Shown: positions 1-9,310 of the stretch, in pieces
Position numbering within the stretch: position 1 is the stretch's first letter
Layout: every line of letters starts with the position of its first letter
DNA from: Cryobacterium soli
Lineage (GTDB): Bacteria > Actinomycetota > Actinomycetes > Actinomycetales > Microbacteriaceae
Direction: 5' to 3'
DNA length: 64,000 nt
Assembly (NCBI RefSeq): GCF_003611035.1
Contig: NZ_CP030033.1
Location: 4,154,001 to 4,218,000 of the forward strand
Notes under the pieces: model-generated
What the model was told of the DNA's origin: nothing
The model's database searches: none
What the model saw: the letters and a program-made list of their open reading frames with translations, nothing else
Program-made: the position numbers and the translations under genes

Positions 1-381
1 GATTTGTGAGCTCTTGGCCAGCGCGGACAAGAGCTCTGAGGCTTTTCCCAACACCTCCACCGCGCTCTCGGACTGCTCCAACTGGGCTTTGAGGATCGCG
101 TTTTCCTTCTGCAGCCGCAGAAATTCGATCCGCTCCTGTTTCGTCAACACGTACTTAGTCTGCCGCTGTTCCGTCTCGACCAGCAGGCCCTGCCGCTTCT
201 CCTGACTCCACCGCGACAGCGACCTAACGTCGATCCCGACTCGGCGACAGAACGCGGACTTCGCGCCGACCTCCGCGCCCGTCGACGCGTACTGCTCCCA
301 CTGCGCAAGAATCGCGAGGCGCTCAGCAGACGTGAAATGATGCTTCCGAGTAAGCCGGGTTTGGACTTCTGACATTTCCAT
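1..381 (-). CDS. IS3-type transposase OrfA (partial, runs off left edge)
   Basis: An open minus-strand frame starts at 381 (ATG, next in-frame ATG at 375) and stays open for 127 codons to base 1, so the C-terminus lies outside the window. A GAGGA box sits 7 nt before the ATG at 381. The N-terminal half looks like a helix-turn-helix (residues about 15-60, with a KSAFCRRVGID turn followed by LSRW). The C-terminal half is a leucine-rich coiled coil (residues about 85-120, ERIEFLRLQKENAILKAQLE), the pattern of IS3/IS911 OrfA proteins. The OrfB integrase would lie to the left. A non-IS3 transposase with the same HTH-coil layout is the alternative. Confidence 0.6.
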   Translation of the reverse strand, partial: MEMSEVQTRLTRKHHFTSAERLAILAQWEQYASTGAEVGAKSAFCRRVGIDVRSLSRWSQEKRQGLLVETEQRQTKYVLTKQERIEFLRLQKENAILKAQLEQSESAVEVLGKASELLSALAKSSQI

Positions 382-578
382 TTGGATGTCCTCTTCCCCG
401 CCCTCTGCCGGCCCGTGATGAAACGATGATTTGTCTCACCACAGGCTGACACTCAGGGTGCGCCGGACGCAAATGTCCGGAACGGGAACGGTAGCGGCCG
501 TACGATGGCAGGACACCCCGCAGCGGCGGCGGCTCCGCGACAACTTCAGCGGCAATCCCGAGGCGACGAGGAGACAAC

Positions 579-1664
579 GTGGCGAAGGTACCCACGGTCT
601 ACGACGTCGCCGAGCGTTCCGGCGTCTCCATCGCCACGGTCTCCCGCGTCTTTCGGTCGCCCGACACCGTACGCGAGCCCACCCGGCAACGCGTACTCGC
701 GGCCGTGAACGACCTCGGTTACGTGCCCAGCGCCGCGGCCCGCGGGCTCGCCGCGCGCCGTACGAATGTGATCGGCCTGTTCTTCCCCGGCCACGACGAC
801 ACGGTGCCGGACCAGCCGGTCGATTCGGCGCGCGGCGACACCGTGCCCATCGTCGACGACGATCCGGCCGGGGCGCCGGACGCCGAGAACCTCTACTTCG
901 ACGAGGTCCTGCGCGGTGCCGAGATCGAGGCCTGGCGCCGGGGGTTCGCCCTCATGGTGGCTGCCGGGCGCGGCAATACCCGCGAGGCCCTGGTCACCGA
1001 CATCGCCGGCCGGGTCGACGGGCTGGCGGTGCTGGCCCGCACGGTACCGGACGAACTGCTCGCCTACGTGGCCCGGCGCATCCCGGTCGTGATCCTGGCC
1101 GGTGCCCAACGCGCCGACGAGTTCGACCACGTCAGCGCCAGCAACGGGCCCGGAATGCGCACCCTGGCCAACTACGTGCTGCAGTCCCACGGTGTGCACG
1201 ATGTGGTCTACATCGCCGGACCCACCGACTCGCCCGACGACGCCGAACGCCTCGCCGGCTTCCGCGACGCCCTGGCCGACTCCGGCGTGGCCGAGAGCAG
1301 CGTGCGGATCCTCCGCAGCGACTTCACCCGCGACGGCGGCCGGGCCACGGCCGCGCGCATCCTCGCCGGGCCGCACCCGCGTGGCATCCTCTGCTCCAAC
1401 GACGAGACCGCACTGGGTGTGCTCGATGTGCTCGAGCAGCGTGGCATCCGGGTGCCTGACGACATTCTGGTGACCGGGTTCGACGGCATCACCGCCGGCC
1501 GGCATTCCCGCCCCAGCCTCACCACGGTGCACCAGCCGATGGTGGAGCTCGGCCGCGCCGCCGTGCACGCCATCACCGCCCGGCTCGACGACCCCAGCCT
1601 CGAACCGCAGGCGTTCACTCTGCCCGTCGAGGTCGTGCTGCGGCAGAGCTGCCCGCGCGTCTGA
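579..1664 (+). CDS. LacI-family transcriptional regulator of the adjacent sugar locus
   Basis: 361 aa, GTG start at 579 with GAGGAG 5 nt upstream. Residues 5-55 form a typical LacI DNA-binding domain (TVYDVAERSGVSIATVSRVF, then the hinge helix PSAAARGLAARRTN). The rest is a periplasmic-binding-like effector domain (SNDETALGVLDVLEQRG, VTGFDG). Between the first beta strand (VIGLFFPG) and its following helix (FDEVLRGAE) there is an acidic, Pro/Asp-rich insertion of about 35 residues, something common in actinobacterial LacI proteins. It lies directly upstream of a family 5 ABC transporter and a GH1 enzyme, so it probably represses them in response to a beta-glucoside. The ligand is inference. 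Confidence 0.9.
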   Translation: MAKVPTVYDVAERSGVSIATVSRVFRSPDTVREPTRQRVLAAVNDLGYVPSAAARGLAARRTNVIGLFFPGHDDTVPDQPVDSARGDTVPIVDDDPAGAPDAENLYFDEVLRGAEIEAWRRGFALMVAAGRGNTREALVTDIAGRVDGLAVLARTVPDELLAYVARRIPVVILAGAQRADEFDHVSASNGPGMRTLANYVLQSHGVHDVVYIAGPTDSPDDAERLAGFRDALADSGVAESSVRILRSDFTRDGGRATAARILAGPHPRGILCSNDETALGVLDVLEQRGIRVPDDILVTGFDGITAGRHSRPSLTTVHQPMVELGRAAVHAITARLDDPSLEPQAFTLPVEVVLRQSCPRV

Positions 1665-1712
1665 GTCCCAGGCGCCACCGGTTCCCCAGAGATTCTGCTT
1701 GCATTCCACGAA

Positions 1713-1726
1713 TGTATGCGCATACA
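1713..1726. promoter_or_regulatory. LacI-type operator
   Basis: TGTATGCGCATACA is a perfect 14-bp palindrome with the central CG and TG/CA ends typical of LacI-family operators. It lies in the 128-bp gap between the LacI gene and the binding-protein gene, about 66 bp before that start, where it can control the transporter operon. Confidence 0.7.
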
Positions 1727-1792
1727 CTCGAATCAGATCACGCGTCCCCCCGACGCGATCAGCTCAACGACGACTGAGGAATACCGGTAGTA

Positions 1793-3472
1793 ATGATGCA
1801 ACCCACTCGATCTCGGCGCAGGTCCCGGCCGCTGGCCCGCACCCTCGCCGCCGTGGCGATGGCCGTCGCCGCCTCCACGCTCGCCGCGTGCAGTATCCAG
1901 ATCCAGAGCGCGCCCGACCCGTCCATCCCCGACGACACCATGCTCGTCGCCGCCGACAACGGCTCCCCGCTGTTCGAGAAGAACTTCAACCCGTTCATGA
2001 TCAACAAGCGGGTCGCGGCGTTCTACATGTACGAGCCGCTCATCGTGCTCGACAACCTCACTGGCGAAGAACACCCGTGGCTCTCCACCGGGTACACCCA
2101 GCCCGACCCGTCCACGATCGTGTTCACGATCCGCGACGGCGTCACCTGGTCAGACGGTGAAGACTTCACCGCGGCCGACGTGGGATTCACGTTCCAGCTC
2201 CTCAAGGACAACCCGTCGCTCGACCTTCAGGGCATCTGGAGCTACATCGACACCTTCGAGGTCGGCGACGACACCGTCACGGTGCGCCTCACCGCACCGG
2301 ACGTGCCCGCCGCGCAGCTCATCGCCTCCACCACCCTCATCGTGCCCGAGCACATCTGGGCGGATGTCGACGACCCCACCACCTGGCGGAACCCCGACCC
2401 TGTCGGTACCGGCCCGTACACGCTGGGCAACTTCGCCCCGCAGCAGTACACCGTCGACAAGAACCAGGACTATTGGCAGGCCGACACCGTCGCCGCCGAG
2501 CACCTGATCCTGCCGGCCACCAACACCCAGCTCGACGTGGCCACCAAGGGCTACGACTGGGCATACTCGTTCATCAGCGACGTCGAGGGCGCCTGGGTGG
2601 ATGCGGGCAACCAGAACACCTACTGGTTCCCGCCGGGCGGCACCATCGCCCTGTTCCCCAACCTCACCAAGGCGCCGTTCAACGACGTCAACGTGCGCCT
2701 GGGCCTGTCCACGGCGCTGGACCGCGGCATGGTCGGCGATGCCGCCGCCGAGGGGTACATGGACCCGGCCGGCCAGACCAACATCCTGCTGCCCAACCAG
2801 GCGGATGTGCTCAACCCCGATATCCCGGACTCCGGCCTGATCACCCAGGACACCCAGAAGGCGCTGGACTACTTCGCCGCGGCGGGGTACACGCAACAGG
2901 GCGGCAAGCTGGTGGACGCGTCCGGCGCCCAGCTCAGCCTCACCATCACTACCGCCGCCGGATACAACGACTGGCTCAAGGGTGTGCAGGAGGTGCAGAA
3001 GCAGTGGGGCGCGATCGGCGTCGACGTCAAGGTCGCCTCGCCGCAGCCCGCCGCGTACACCCTGGCGCTCCGCAACGGCGAGTACGACCTCGCCATGGGC
3101 GCTACTGGAGGCACCGGCAACACCTTCCGTGACTTCAACAACCTGCTCTCCAGCGAATGGGTCAAGCCCGTGGGCGAGGAGGCGAGCAACAACTTCGAAC
3201 GCTTCAGCGACCCGGCCGTCGACGAGATCCTCGCCGAGTACAAGGTTGCCCTCGACCCCGCGGTGCAGGCCGACCTGGCCAACCAGCTGCAGGAAGTCGT
3301 CTACGACCAGATCCCGTCGATCAGCCTGTACTACGGCGGCTCCTGGGGCCTGTTCAGCGACGCGAAGTTCACCGGTTGGCCCAGCGCCGACGACCCGTAT
3401 GCGTCGCCCAAGACCTACGAATCCACCCCCCTCCTCGTTCTCACCCACCTGAAGAAGGTCAATGATGACTAG
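1793..3472 (+). CDS. ABC transporter substrate-binding lipoprotein, family 5
   Basis: 559 aa; start ATG at 1793 or the adjacent ATG at 1796. Basic N-terminus, hydrophobic segment and lipobox ending LAAC (Cys33) mark a lipoprotein anchored outside the membrane. The mature part has family 5 solute-binding features: YEPLIVLDN, IRDGVTWSDGEDFTAADV, VGTGPYTLGNF. The family carries peptides, nickel and also oligosaccharides; the GH1 enzyme and LacI regulator in the locus favour a beta-glucoside or oligosaccharide. First gene of a tightly packed operon (next start overlaps its stop by 11 nt) behind the LacI-type operator at 1713. Confidence 0.88.
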   Translation: MMQPTRSRRRSRPLARTLAAVAMAVAASTLAACSIQIQSAPDPSIPDDTMLVAADNGSPLFEKNFNPFMINKRVAAFYMYEPLIVLDNLTGEEHPWLSTGYTQPDPSTIVFTIRDGVTWSDGEDFTAADVGFTFQLLKDNPSLDLQGIWSYIDTFEVGDDTVTVRLTAPDVPAAQLIASTTLIVPEHIWADVDDPTTWRNPDPVGTGPYTLGNFAPQQYTVDKNQDYWQADTVAAEHLILPATNTQLDVATKGYDWAYSFISDVEGAWVDAGNQNTYWFPPGGTIALFPNLTKAPFNDVNVRLGLSTALDRGMVGDAAAEGYMDPAGQTNILLPNQADVLNPDIPDSGLITQDTQKALDYFAAAGYTQQGGKLVDASGAQLSLTITTAAGYNDWLKGVQEVQKQWGAIGVDVKVASPQPAAYTLALRNGEYDLAMGATGGTGNTFRDFNNLLSSEWVKPVGEEASNNFERFSDPAVDEILAEYKVALDPAVQADLANQLQEVVYDQIPSISLYYGGSWGLFSDAKFTGWPSADDPYASPKTYESTPLLVLTHLKKVNDD

Positions 3473-4547
3473 CACCACGGCGGCGCCACGCGGCGCCGAG
3501 AGCCTCGCCCCGGCGGGTCTGAGTCCGACGGATGCGGCGCGCGCGCCCAGCCCGCTGCTGCGCGGCAGCGTGTTCGTCGCCCGCAAGCTCGGCCTGTTCG
3601 CCCTCACCCTGTGGGCGGCCGTCACGGTCAACTTCCTGCTGCCGCGACTGATGCCCGGCACCCCCGCGGATGCCGCACTGGCCAAGCTCGCCCAGAACGG
3701 ACCCGTCACCGAGGCCACCAAGGCCGCCATCGAAGCCCAGCTCGGCGTGCCCACCGGCAACATCCTGGAGCAGTACGTCGCCTACCTGCACCAGGTGGTG
3801 ACGCTGGACTTCGGCATCTCGTACACCTTCTACCCGCAGAGCGTCGGCGAGCTGGTCTCGGCCGCACTGCCGTACACTCTCGTGCTCGTGGGCCTGGTCA
3901 CCGTGGTCGCCTTCATCCTGGGCACCCTGCTCGGCGTGCTCGCGGCCTGGAAGCGCGGCACCTGGCTGGACAGCGTGCCCACCCTGGTGGGCTCGTTCAT
4001 GAGCGCCTTCCCGTACTTCTGGACGGCCCTGCTGCTGCTCTTCTTCGCCGGCTACGTACTGCGGCTCTTCCCCACCTCCGGTGCCTACGGGCCCACGTCG
4101 TCGCCGAACCTCTCGTTCGAATTCCTCGGCGACGCGCTCTACCACGGGGTGCTGCCGGCACTGACGATCCTGATCACCTCGCTCGGCGGCTGGATCCTGG
4201 GCATGCGCAACACCATGATCTCCACCCTCGGCGACGACTACGTGACCTTCGCCGAGGCGAACGGCCTCAAGCCCCGCACCATCGCCCTACGCTACGCCGC
4301 CCGCAACGCCATCCTGCCCAACCTCACCTCGTTCGGCCTGGCGTTAGGCGGTGTGGTGGGCGGCTCGATCCTGGTGGAACAGGTCTTCGGCTACCCGGGC
4401 ATCGGCTACCTGCTCTTCAATGCCGTCACCAACCAGGACTACCCGTTGATGCAGGCACTCTTCCTGATGATCACCGTGAGCGTGCTCATCGCCAACTTCC
4501 TCGTCGACATTTTGTACGGCGTGCTGGACCCGAGGACCCGACGATGA
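3462..4547 (+). CDS. ABC transporter permease, DppB-like
   Basis: 361 aa, with start ATG at 3462 or 3465 inside the end of the binding-protein gene; AAGG lies close upstream. About six membrane segments. A long external loop after the first (residues about 60-125) and the cytoplasmic coupling loop DDYVTFAEANGLKPRTIALR are standard for the DppB/OppB half of family 5 importers. The N-terminus has an unusually long polar leader of about 40 residues before the first membrane helix. Pairs with the next permease to form the channel. Confidence 0.9.
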   Translation: MMTSTTAAPRGAESLAPAGLSPTDAARAPSPLLRGSVFVARKLGLFALTLWAAVTVNFLLPRLMPGTPADAALAKLAQNGPVTEATKAAIEAQLGVPTGNILEQYVAYLHQVVTLDFGISYTFYPQSVGELVSAALPYTLVLVGLVTVVAFILGTLLGVLAAWKRGTWLDSVPTLVGSFMSAFPYFWTALLLLFFAGYVLRLFPTSGAYGPTSSPNLSFEFLGDALYHGVLPALTILITSLGGWILGMRNTMISTLGDDYVTFAEANGLKPRTIALRYAARNAILPNLTSFGLALGGVVGGSILVEQVFGYPGIGYLLFNAVTNQDYPLMQALFLMITVSVLIANFLVDILYGVLDPRTRR

Positions 4548-5476
4548 CCACCTCACTGCCTCCCACCACCGCCGCCATCCGCGCGCCCCGCACCCCGATC
4601 GACGCGGCGCCGTCGCCCTGGAAGGTCGTTCTCCGCGTTGCTTCCACGGTGTGGAGCAACGGCAAGGCCCGCATCGGCCTCGTCATGCTCGCCGTGTTCA
4701 TCCTGCTGGCCATCTTCGCGCCGCTGATCGCCCCGTACGGCGCCAGGGAGACCGGCTTCGAGCGGAGCGCCGACGGCAGCGCAGCCCACTGGTTGGGCAC
4801 CACAGCCGCCGGCGAAGACGTGCTCAGCCAGCTGCTCTACGGCGCCCAGATCAGCATCTTCGTCGGCCTCGTGGCGGGCCTGCTCTCCACGATCATCGCC
4901 GTGCTGATCGGCCTGAGCTGGGGCTACGTGCGCGGGTTCGGCGCCGACGTGATCAACTTCATCGTCAACCTGTTCCTCGTCATCCCCGGCCTGCCGCTCA
5001 TGATCGTGATCGCCGCGTACCTCTCCGGCGGCGGCATCGGCATGATCATCGTGGTCGTCGTGATCACCGGCTGGGCCTGGGGCGCCCGGGTGCTGCGCAG
5101 CCAGACCCAGTCCCTGCGCTCCCGCGACTTCGTCACGGCTGCCGTCTTCAGCGGCGAACGGCCCTTCCGCATCGTTTTCCGCGAGATCCTGCCGCACATG
5201 ACCTCGCTCATCGTGGGGAACTTCTTCGGCGCCGCCACCGCGGCGATCCTCGCCGAAGCCGGCCTGGAGTTCCTCGGCCTCGGTGACTCCACCGTGGTGA
5301 GCTGGGGCACCATGCTCTTCTGGGCGCAGAACTCCAACGCCCTGCTCACCGGGCAGTGGGCGCTCCTGTTCGCTCCCGGCCTCTGCATCGCGCTGCTGGC
5401 CACCTCCCTCACCCTGATCAACTTCGGCGTCGACGGCATCAGCAATCCCCGCCTCCGGGAAGGAACCAAGAAATGA
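4544..5476 (+). CDS. ABC transporter permease, DppC-like
   Basis: 310 aa. ATG at 4544 overlaps the stop of the preceding permease (ATGA), which implies translational coupling. Five to six membrane segments; the LGTTAAGEDVLSQLLYGAQIS motif after the first helix and the coupling helix LRSRDFVTAAVFSGERPFRIVFREILPH are characteristic of DppC/OppC. Partner of the upstream DppB-like permease. Confidence 0.9.
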   Translation: MTTSLPPTTAAIRAPRTPIDAAPSPWKVVLRVASTVWSNGKARIGLVMLAVFILLAIFAPLIAPYGARETGFERSADGSAAHWLGTTAAGEDVLSQLLYGAQISIFVGLVAGLLSTIIAVLIGLSWGYVRGFGADVINFIVNLFLVIPGLPLMIVIAAYLSGGGIGMIIVVVVITGWAWGARVLRSQTQSLRSRDFVTAAVFSGERPFRIVFREILPHMTSLIVGNFFGAATAAILAEAGLEFLGLGDSTVVSWGTMLFWAQNSNALLTGQWALLFAPGLCIALLATSLTLINFGVDGISNPRLREGTKK

Positions 5477-7203
5477 CCCCGACACCGTTCAGCCAGACCC
5501 CTCCCGCCGGCAATACCATTCTGCTCGAGGTGCACGACCTCTCGGTGCACTACGGCTACGGCGAGAACGCCACCAAGGCCGTGCAGAACGTCTCCTTCCG
5601 GCTGGCCCACGGCGAGTTCGTCGGCCTGGTGGGGGAATCCGGCTCGGGCAAGTCCACCCTCGGCTTCGCCCTCACCGGCCTCTCCAAGCCGCCGGCGCAC
5701 ATCGAGAAGGGCCGTATCCTCTTCGGCGGCAAGGACATCGCCAGCCTCGACGCCGAGCAGCTGCGCGAGCAACGTCACGGCGGCATCGCCATGGTGCTGC
5801 AGTCGGGCATGAACGCGCTGAACCCGGTGCGCAGCATCCGCAATCACTTCGTCGACATCTTCCGCGCCCACGGACACGTCGAGAGAAGCCGCTGGACGGA
5901 ACGGGCCACCGAGCTGATCGGCAAGGTCGAACTGACCCCGCAGGTGCTCGACAGGTTCCCCGGCGAGCTGTCCGGCGGCATGCGGCAGCGGGTCTCCATC
6001 GCCCTCGCCCTCTCGCTCGAACCCGAGCTGATGGTCTTCGACGAGCCCACCACGGCCCTGGACGTGTTGGTGCAGCACGCCGTGATGAACACCATCATCG
6101 AGCTGCAGAAGAGCGAGAACTTCACCGCCATCCTGATCAGCCACGACCTGGGGATCGTGCTCGAATCCGCCCAGCGGGTGATGGTCATGCACGAGGGCCG
6201 CATCGTCGAAGATGCGCCGGCCCGGCAGATCCTGGAGAACCCGCAGGCGGAGTACACCCGGATGCTGCTCTCGCACTACGCCGACCCGCGGGCCGAGATC
6301 GTGGAGCTGCCCGGTTTCGCCGACCGGCAGCAGCGCAAGGCCGACGGTGCTGAGCGGGCAGAGGGCGCGACCCACACGCCCACGGTCTCGCCGCGCACCC
6401 GGCGCACCGACCAGCACGCCATGGTCGTCGAGAACGTCTCGAAGATCTACCCCGCGCCGCGCCGCGGCGAGGCGCCCGTGCGCGCCGTGGACAACGTGTC
6501 GTTCACCCTCGAACCCGGCGCCGCACTGGCCCTGGTTGGGGCCTCCGGCTCGGGCAAGTCCACCATCGCCAAGCTCATCACGGCGGTGGAGAAGCCCACC
6601 AGCGGAAGCATCCGCTTCGGCGACCTCGACGTGGGAAAGCTGAACCGCCGGCACTTCCGCCGGCTGCACCGCGACGTGCAGATGGTCTTCCAGGACCCGT
6701 ACTCTGCGCTCAACCCGCTGCACACCGTGGAGTACGCGCTGACCCGCCCTGTGATCAACTTCACCGGCCTGACCGGCACCGACGCCCGTCGCCGGGTGCT
6801 CGAACTGCTCGACATCGTCGGACTGAACCCGGTGGAGGAATTCGCGGCCAAGCTGCCGCACCAGCTCTCCGGCGGGCAGCGCCAGCGCGTGGTCATCGCC
6901 CGAGCGCTGGCCAGCGACCCGCAGGTCATCATCGCCGATGAGCCCGTCTCGATGCTCGACGTGTCGCTGCGCGCCGGCGTGCTGGCCCTGCTCGAAGACC
7001 TGCGCGAGCAGTGGGGGGTGAGCCTGCTCTACATCACCCACGACCTGCTCTCGGCCCGGGTGGTCACCGACAACATCATGGTGCTCAACGGGGGAGCGGT
7101 GGTGGAGCGCGGCGTCACCGCCGACGTACTGCAGAATCCGCAGGACGACTACACGATCCGGCTGCTCGACGCGATCCCCAACCCGCGCAAGGTCGTCGCG
7201 TGA
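5473..7203 (+). CDS. ABC transporter ATP-binding protein with two fused NBDs (DppD-DppF type)
   Basis: 576 aa; ATG at 5473 overlaps the preceding stop (ATGA) and follows a GGAAGGAA ribosome site. Two complete ATPase domains are joined head to tail. The first has Walker A GESGSGKST (about 54-62), LSGGMRQR, Walker B MVFDEPTTALD and ISHDL. The second has GASGSGKST, LSGGQRQR, IIADEPVSMLD and ITHDL. Each is followed by an oligopeptide-type C-terminal segment (NPQAEYTRMLL; NPQDDYTIRLL). All catalytic residues are present in both halves, so one polypeptide can power the permease pair. Confidence 0.92.
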   Translation: MTPTPFSQTPPAGNTILLEVHDLSVHYGYGENATKAVQNVSFRLAHGEFVGLVGESGSGKSTLGFALTGLSKPPAHIEKGRILFGGKDIASLDAEQLREQRHGGIAMVLQSGMNALNPVRSIRNHFVDIFRAHGHVERSRWTERATELIGKVELTPQVLDRFPGELSGGMRQRVSIALALSLEPELMVFDEPTTALDVLVQHAVMNTIIELQKSENFTAILISHDLGIVLESAQRVMVMHEGRIVEDAPARQILENPQAEYTRMLLSHYADPRAEIVELPGFADRQQRKADGAERAEGATHTPTVSPRTRRTDQHAMVVENVSKIYPAPRRGEAPVRAVDNVSFTLEPGAALALVGASGSGKSTIAKLITAVEKPTSGSIRFGDLDVGKLNRRHFRRLHRDVQMVFQDPYSALNPLHTVEYALTRPVINFTGLTGTDARRRVLELLDIVGLNPVEEFAAKLPHQLSGGQRQRVVIARALASDPQVIIADEPVSMLDVSLRAGVLALLEDLREQWGVSLLYITHDLLSARVVTDNIMVLNGGAVVERGVTADVLQNPQDDYTIRLLDAIPNPRKVVA

Positions 7204-8030
7204 CGGCCCCGTTCGGGGCCCTGGACCTGGCCCCTGAGCTCGAGCACTTCGCCGTCGACACCGCGGCCGGCCCGCTGACGGCTTTCCGGGTGCGGCCGCA
7301 GGGCCCTCGCCGTGGCGTGGCCCTGCTGGTGCCCGGGTTCACCGGCTCCAAGGAGGACTTCAGACTGCTCCTCCCGCTCATCGCCGCGCACGGCTGGGAA
7401 GTCGTGAGTTACAGCCAGCGTGGCCAGGCCGACTCCGCCGCCCCCGTGGGCATCGAGAACTACCTGCTCGATGACTTCGCGGCGGATGCCGTCACTGTCG
7501 CACACGAGGTCGGCCAGGGCGGCCCCGTGCATCTGGTGGGCCACAGCCTGGGCGGCCTCGTCGCGCGGGCGGCACTGCTGCGGAGCCCGGCGGTATTCAC
7601 CGACCTCACCATGCTCTGCTCCGGCCCCGGCGGCCGGGCGGGTGCGCACGAGAGCGAGTCCGCCCTGGTGGCCGAACACGGCACCCTGGCCGTCTGGGCG
7701 CTCGATCACCCGGCGGGCAGCCCGCTCACCGCCGACGACGAGTTCGTGCGCGACCGCCTGATCGCCTCCTCGGTCGACAGCATCCTCGGCGGCATCCGCA
7801 TCCTGCAGTCCACCCCGGACTCCACCGATGCCGCGCGGGCCACCCGGGTGCCGACCCTCGTCGCCCACGGCGACACCGACGACGCCTGGCCCATCCCGGC
7901 GCAGAAGCTCATGGCCGAGCAGCTCGGCGCCCGGTACCGGGTGATCCCCGACGCCGGCCACCTGCCCAACCTCGACAACCCCGGCTTCACGGCCGCGCTT
8001 CTCGACGAGTTCTGGGCATCCACCAGCTGA
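7200..8030 (+). CDS. alpha/beta-hydrolase
   Basis: 276 aa, GTG start at 7200 overlapping the stop of the ATPase gene (GTGA). Alpha/beta-hydrolase fold with oxyanion region VPGFTGS (about 44-50), nucleophile elbow GHSLGG (Ser116), acid Asp in HGDTDDAW and His in AGHLPN. No signal peptide, so cytoplasmic. Being the fifth gene of the uptake operon, it may remove an ester from the imported glycoside, for example acyl or feruloyl groups. That substrate is a guess. Confidence 0.85.
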   Translation: MTAPFGALDLAPELEHFAVDTAAGPLTAFRVRPQGPRRGVALLVPGFTGSKEDFRLLLPLIAAHGWEVVSYSQRGQADSAAPVGIENYLLDDFAADAVTVAHEVGQGGPVHLVGHSLGGLVARAALLRSPAVFTDLTMLCSGPGGRAGAHESESALVAEHGTLAVWALDHPAGSPLTADDEFVRDRLIASSVDSILGGIRILQSTPDSTDAARATRVPTLVAHGDTDDAWPIPAQKLMAEQLGARYRVIPDAGHLPNLDNPGFTAALLDEFWASTS

Positions 8031-8092
8031 TTTTTCCGCCTGTACACCGCGTTTACGAACACAGCACGACCGCAACCCAAGGAGATCCTTCC

Positions 8093-9289
8093 ATGCTCAC
8101 TTTCCCCCAAGGCTTCCTGTGGGGCGCCGCCACGGCCGCCCACCAGATCGAGGGCAACAACGTCAACAGCAACTGGTGGCCCAAGGAACACGCCGAGGGC
8201 ACGACCATGGTCGAACCCTCCGGTGACGCCGCCGACAGCTTCCACCGCTACCGCGAAGACATCAAACTGCTCGCCGACCTGGGCCTGGACTCCTACCGGT
8301 TCAGCATCGAGTGGGCCCGCATCGAGCCCGAGCGCGGCTTCACCTCCCGGTCGGCCGTGGACCACTACCGCCGTATGGTCGACACCTGCCACGAATTCGG
8401 CATCCAGCCGATCGTGACCCTGATGCACTTCACGGTGCCGCGCTGGTTCGAGAACGACGGGTTCTGGCGCGCGAAGGACGCCGCCGACCTGTTCGCCCGC
8501 TACACCGAGCTCGCCCTGCCCGTCGTGGCCGAGGGCGTCAACTACGTGTGCACCATCAACGAGCCCAACATCGCCGCCATGCTCGCCGGCGGAGAAGACG
8601 CCGCCAACCTGGTGGCGCACGGGCTGCCCGATCCCGACCTGCAGGTGGCGGACGCGTTGTTGCTCTCACACCAGCGCTCCCGCGAGGTGCTCTCGCAGGT
8701 GAGCGGGCTCAAGACCGGCTGGACCGTCGCCACCCAGGCCTTCGTGGCCGTGGACGAGGAAGGCGCGGCCGAGAAGCTCGTCGAGTACGGGCACCCGCGC
8801 GAGGACTGGTACCTCGAGAACGTGAAGGGTGACGACTTCGTGGGCGTGCAGGCGTACACACGCACCTTCATCGGTCCGGAGGGCCCCCGCCCGGTCGCCA
8901 AGAACGTGGAGACCACCCTCACCGGGTGGGAGTTCTTCCCGCCGGCCGCCGGCATCGGCGTGCGTGCCGCGTGGGAACTCACCGACCACGTGCCCGTCAT
9001 GGTCACCGAGAACGGAATCGCCACCGCGGACGACAGCCGCCGGATCGCCTACACCCAGGGTGCCCTCGAGGGCCTGCACGCCTGCATCGAGGACGGCATC
9101 GACCTGCTCGGCTACCTGCACTGGTCGGCGCTGGACAATTACGAGTGGGCCTCGGGTTTCACGCCCACCTTCGGCCTGATCGCCTGGGACAAGCAGACGT
9201 TCGCGCGCACCCCCAAGCCCAGCGCGAGCTGGCTCGGCGAGGTCGCTCGCCGCAACGGCCTGGAGTCCTCGGTCGTCCCCGCGGCCTAG
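8093..9289 (+). CDS. GH1 beta-glucosidase-like glycoside hydrolase
   Basis: 398 aa with AAGGAGA ahead of the ATG. GH1 N-terminal signature FPQGFLWGAATAAHQIEG; acid/base Glu157 in TINEPN; nucleophile Glu306 in VTENG; substrate-binding Trp region HWSALDNYEW. It is about 50-80 residues shorter than the usual 450-480 aa GH1, with shorter loops in the middle, but the catalytic pair is intact. No signal peptide, so it probably cleaves the imported glycoside inside the cell. Separated from the hydrolase by 62 bp and probably in the same operon. Confidence 0.9.
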   Translation: MLTFPQGFLWGAATAAHQIEGNNVNSNWWPKEHAEGTTMVEPSGDAADSFHRYREDIKLLADLGLDSYRFSIEWARIEPERGFTSRSAVDHYRRMVDTCHEFGIQPIVTLMHFTVPRWFENDGFWRAKDAADLFARYTELALPVVAEGVNYVCTINEPNIAAMLAGGEDAANLVAHGLPDPDLQVADALLLSHQRSREVLSQVSGLKTGWTVATQAFVAVDEEGAAEKLVEYGHPREDWYLENVKGDDFVGVQAYTRTFIGPEGPRPVAKNVETTLTGWEFFPPAAGIGVRAAWELTDHVPVMVTENGIATADDSRRIAYTQGALEGLHACIEDGIDLLGYLHWSALDNYEWASGFTPTFGLIAWDKQTFARTPKPSASWLGEVARRNGLESSVVPAA

Positions 9290-9310
9290 CCGTCTGCGCC
9301 GGCCACGCGT

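Noticed and set aside
579-1664. The 35-residue insertion of the LacI protein as a novel domain
   Set aside because: Similar acidic insertions at this place are common in actinobacterial LacI proteins.
4924-7041. 705-codon minus-strand open frame opposite the fused ATPase
   Set aside because: Composition is that of an antisense shadow; the plus strand carries complete ABC motifs.
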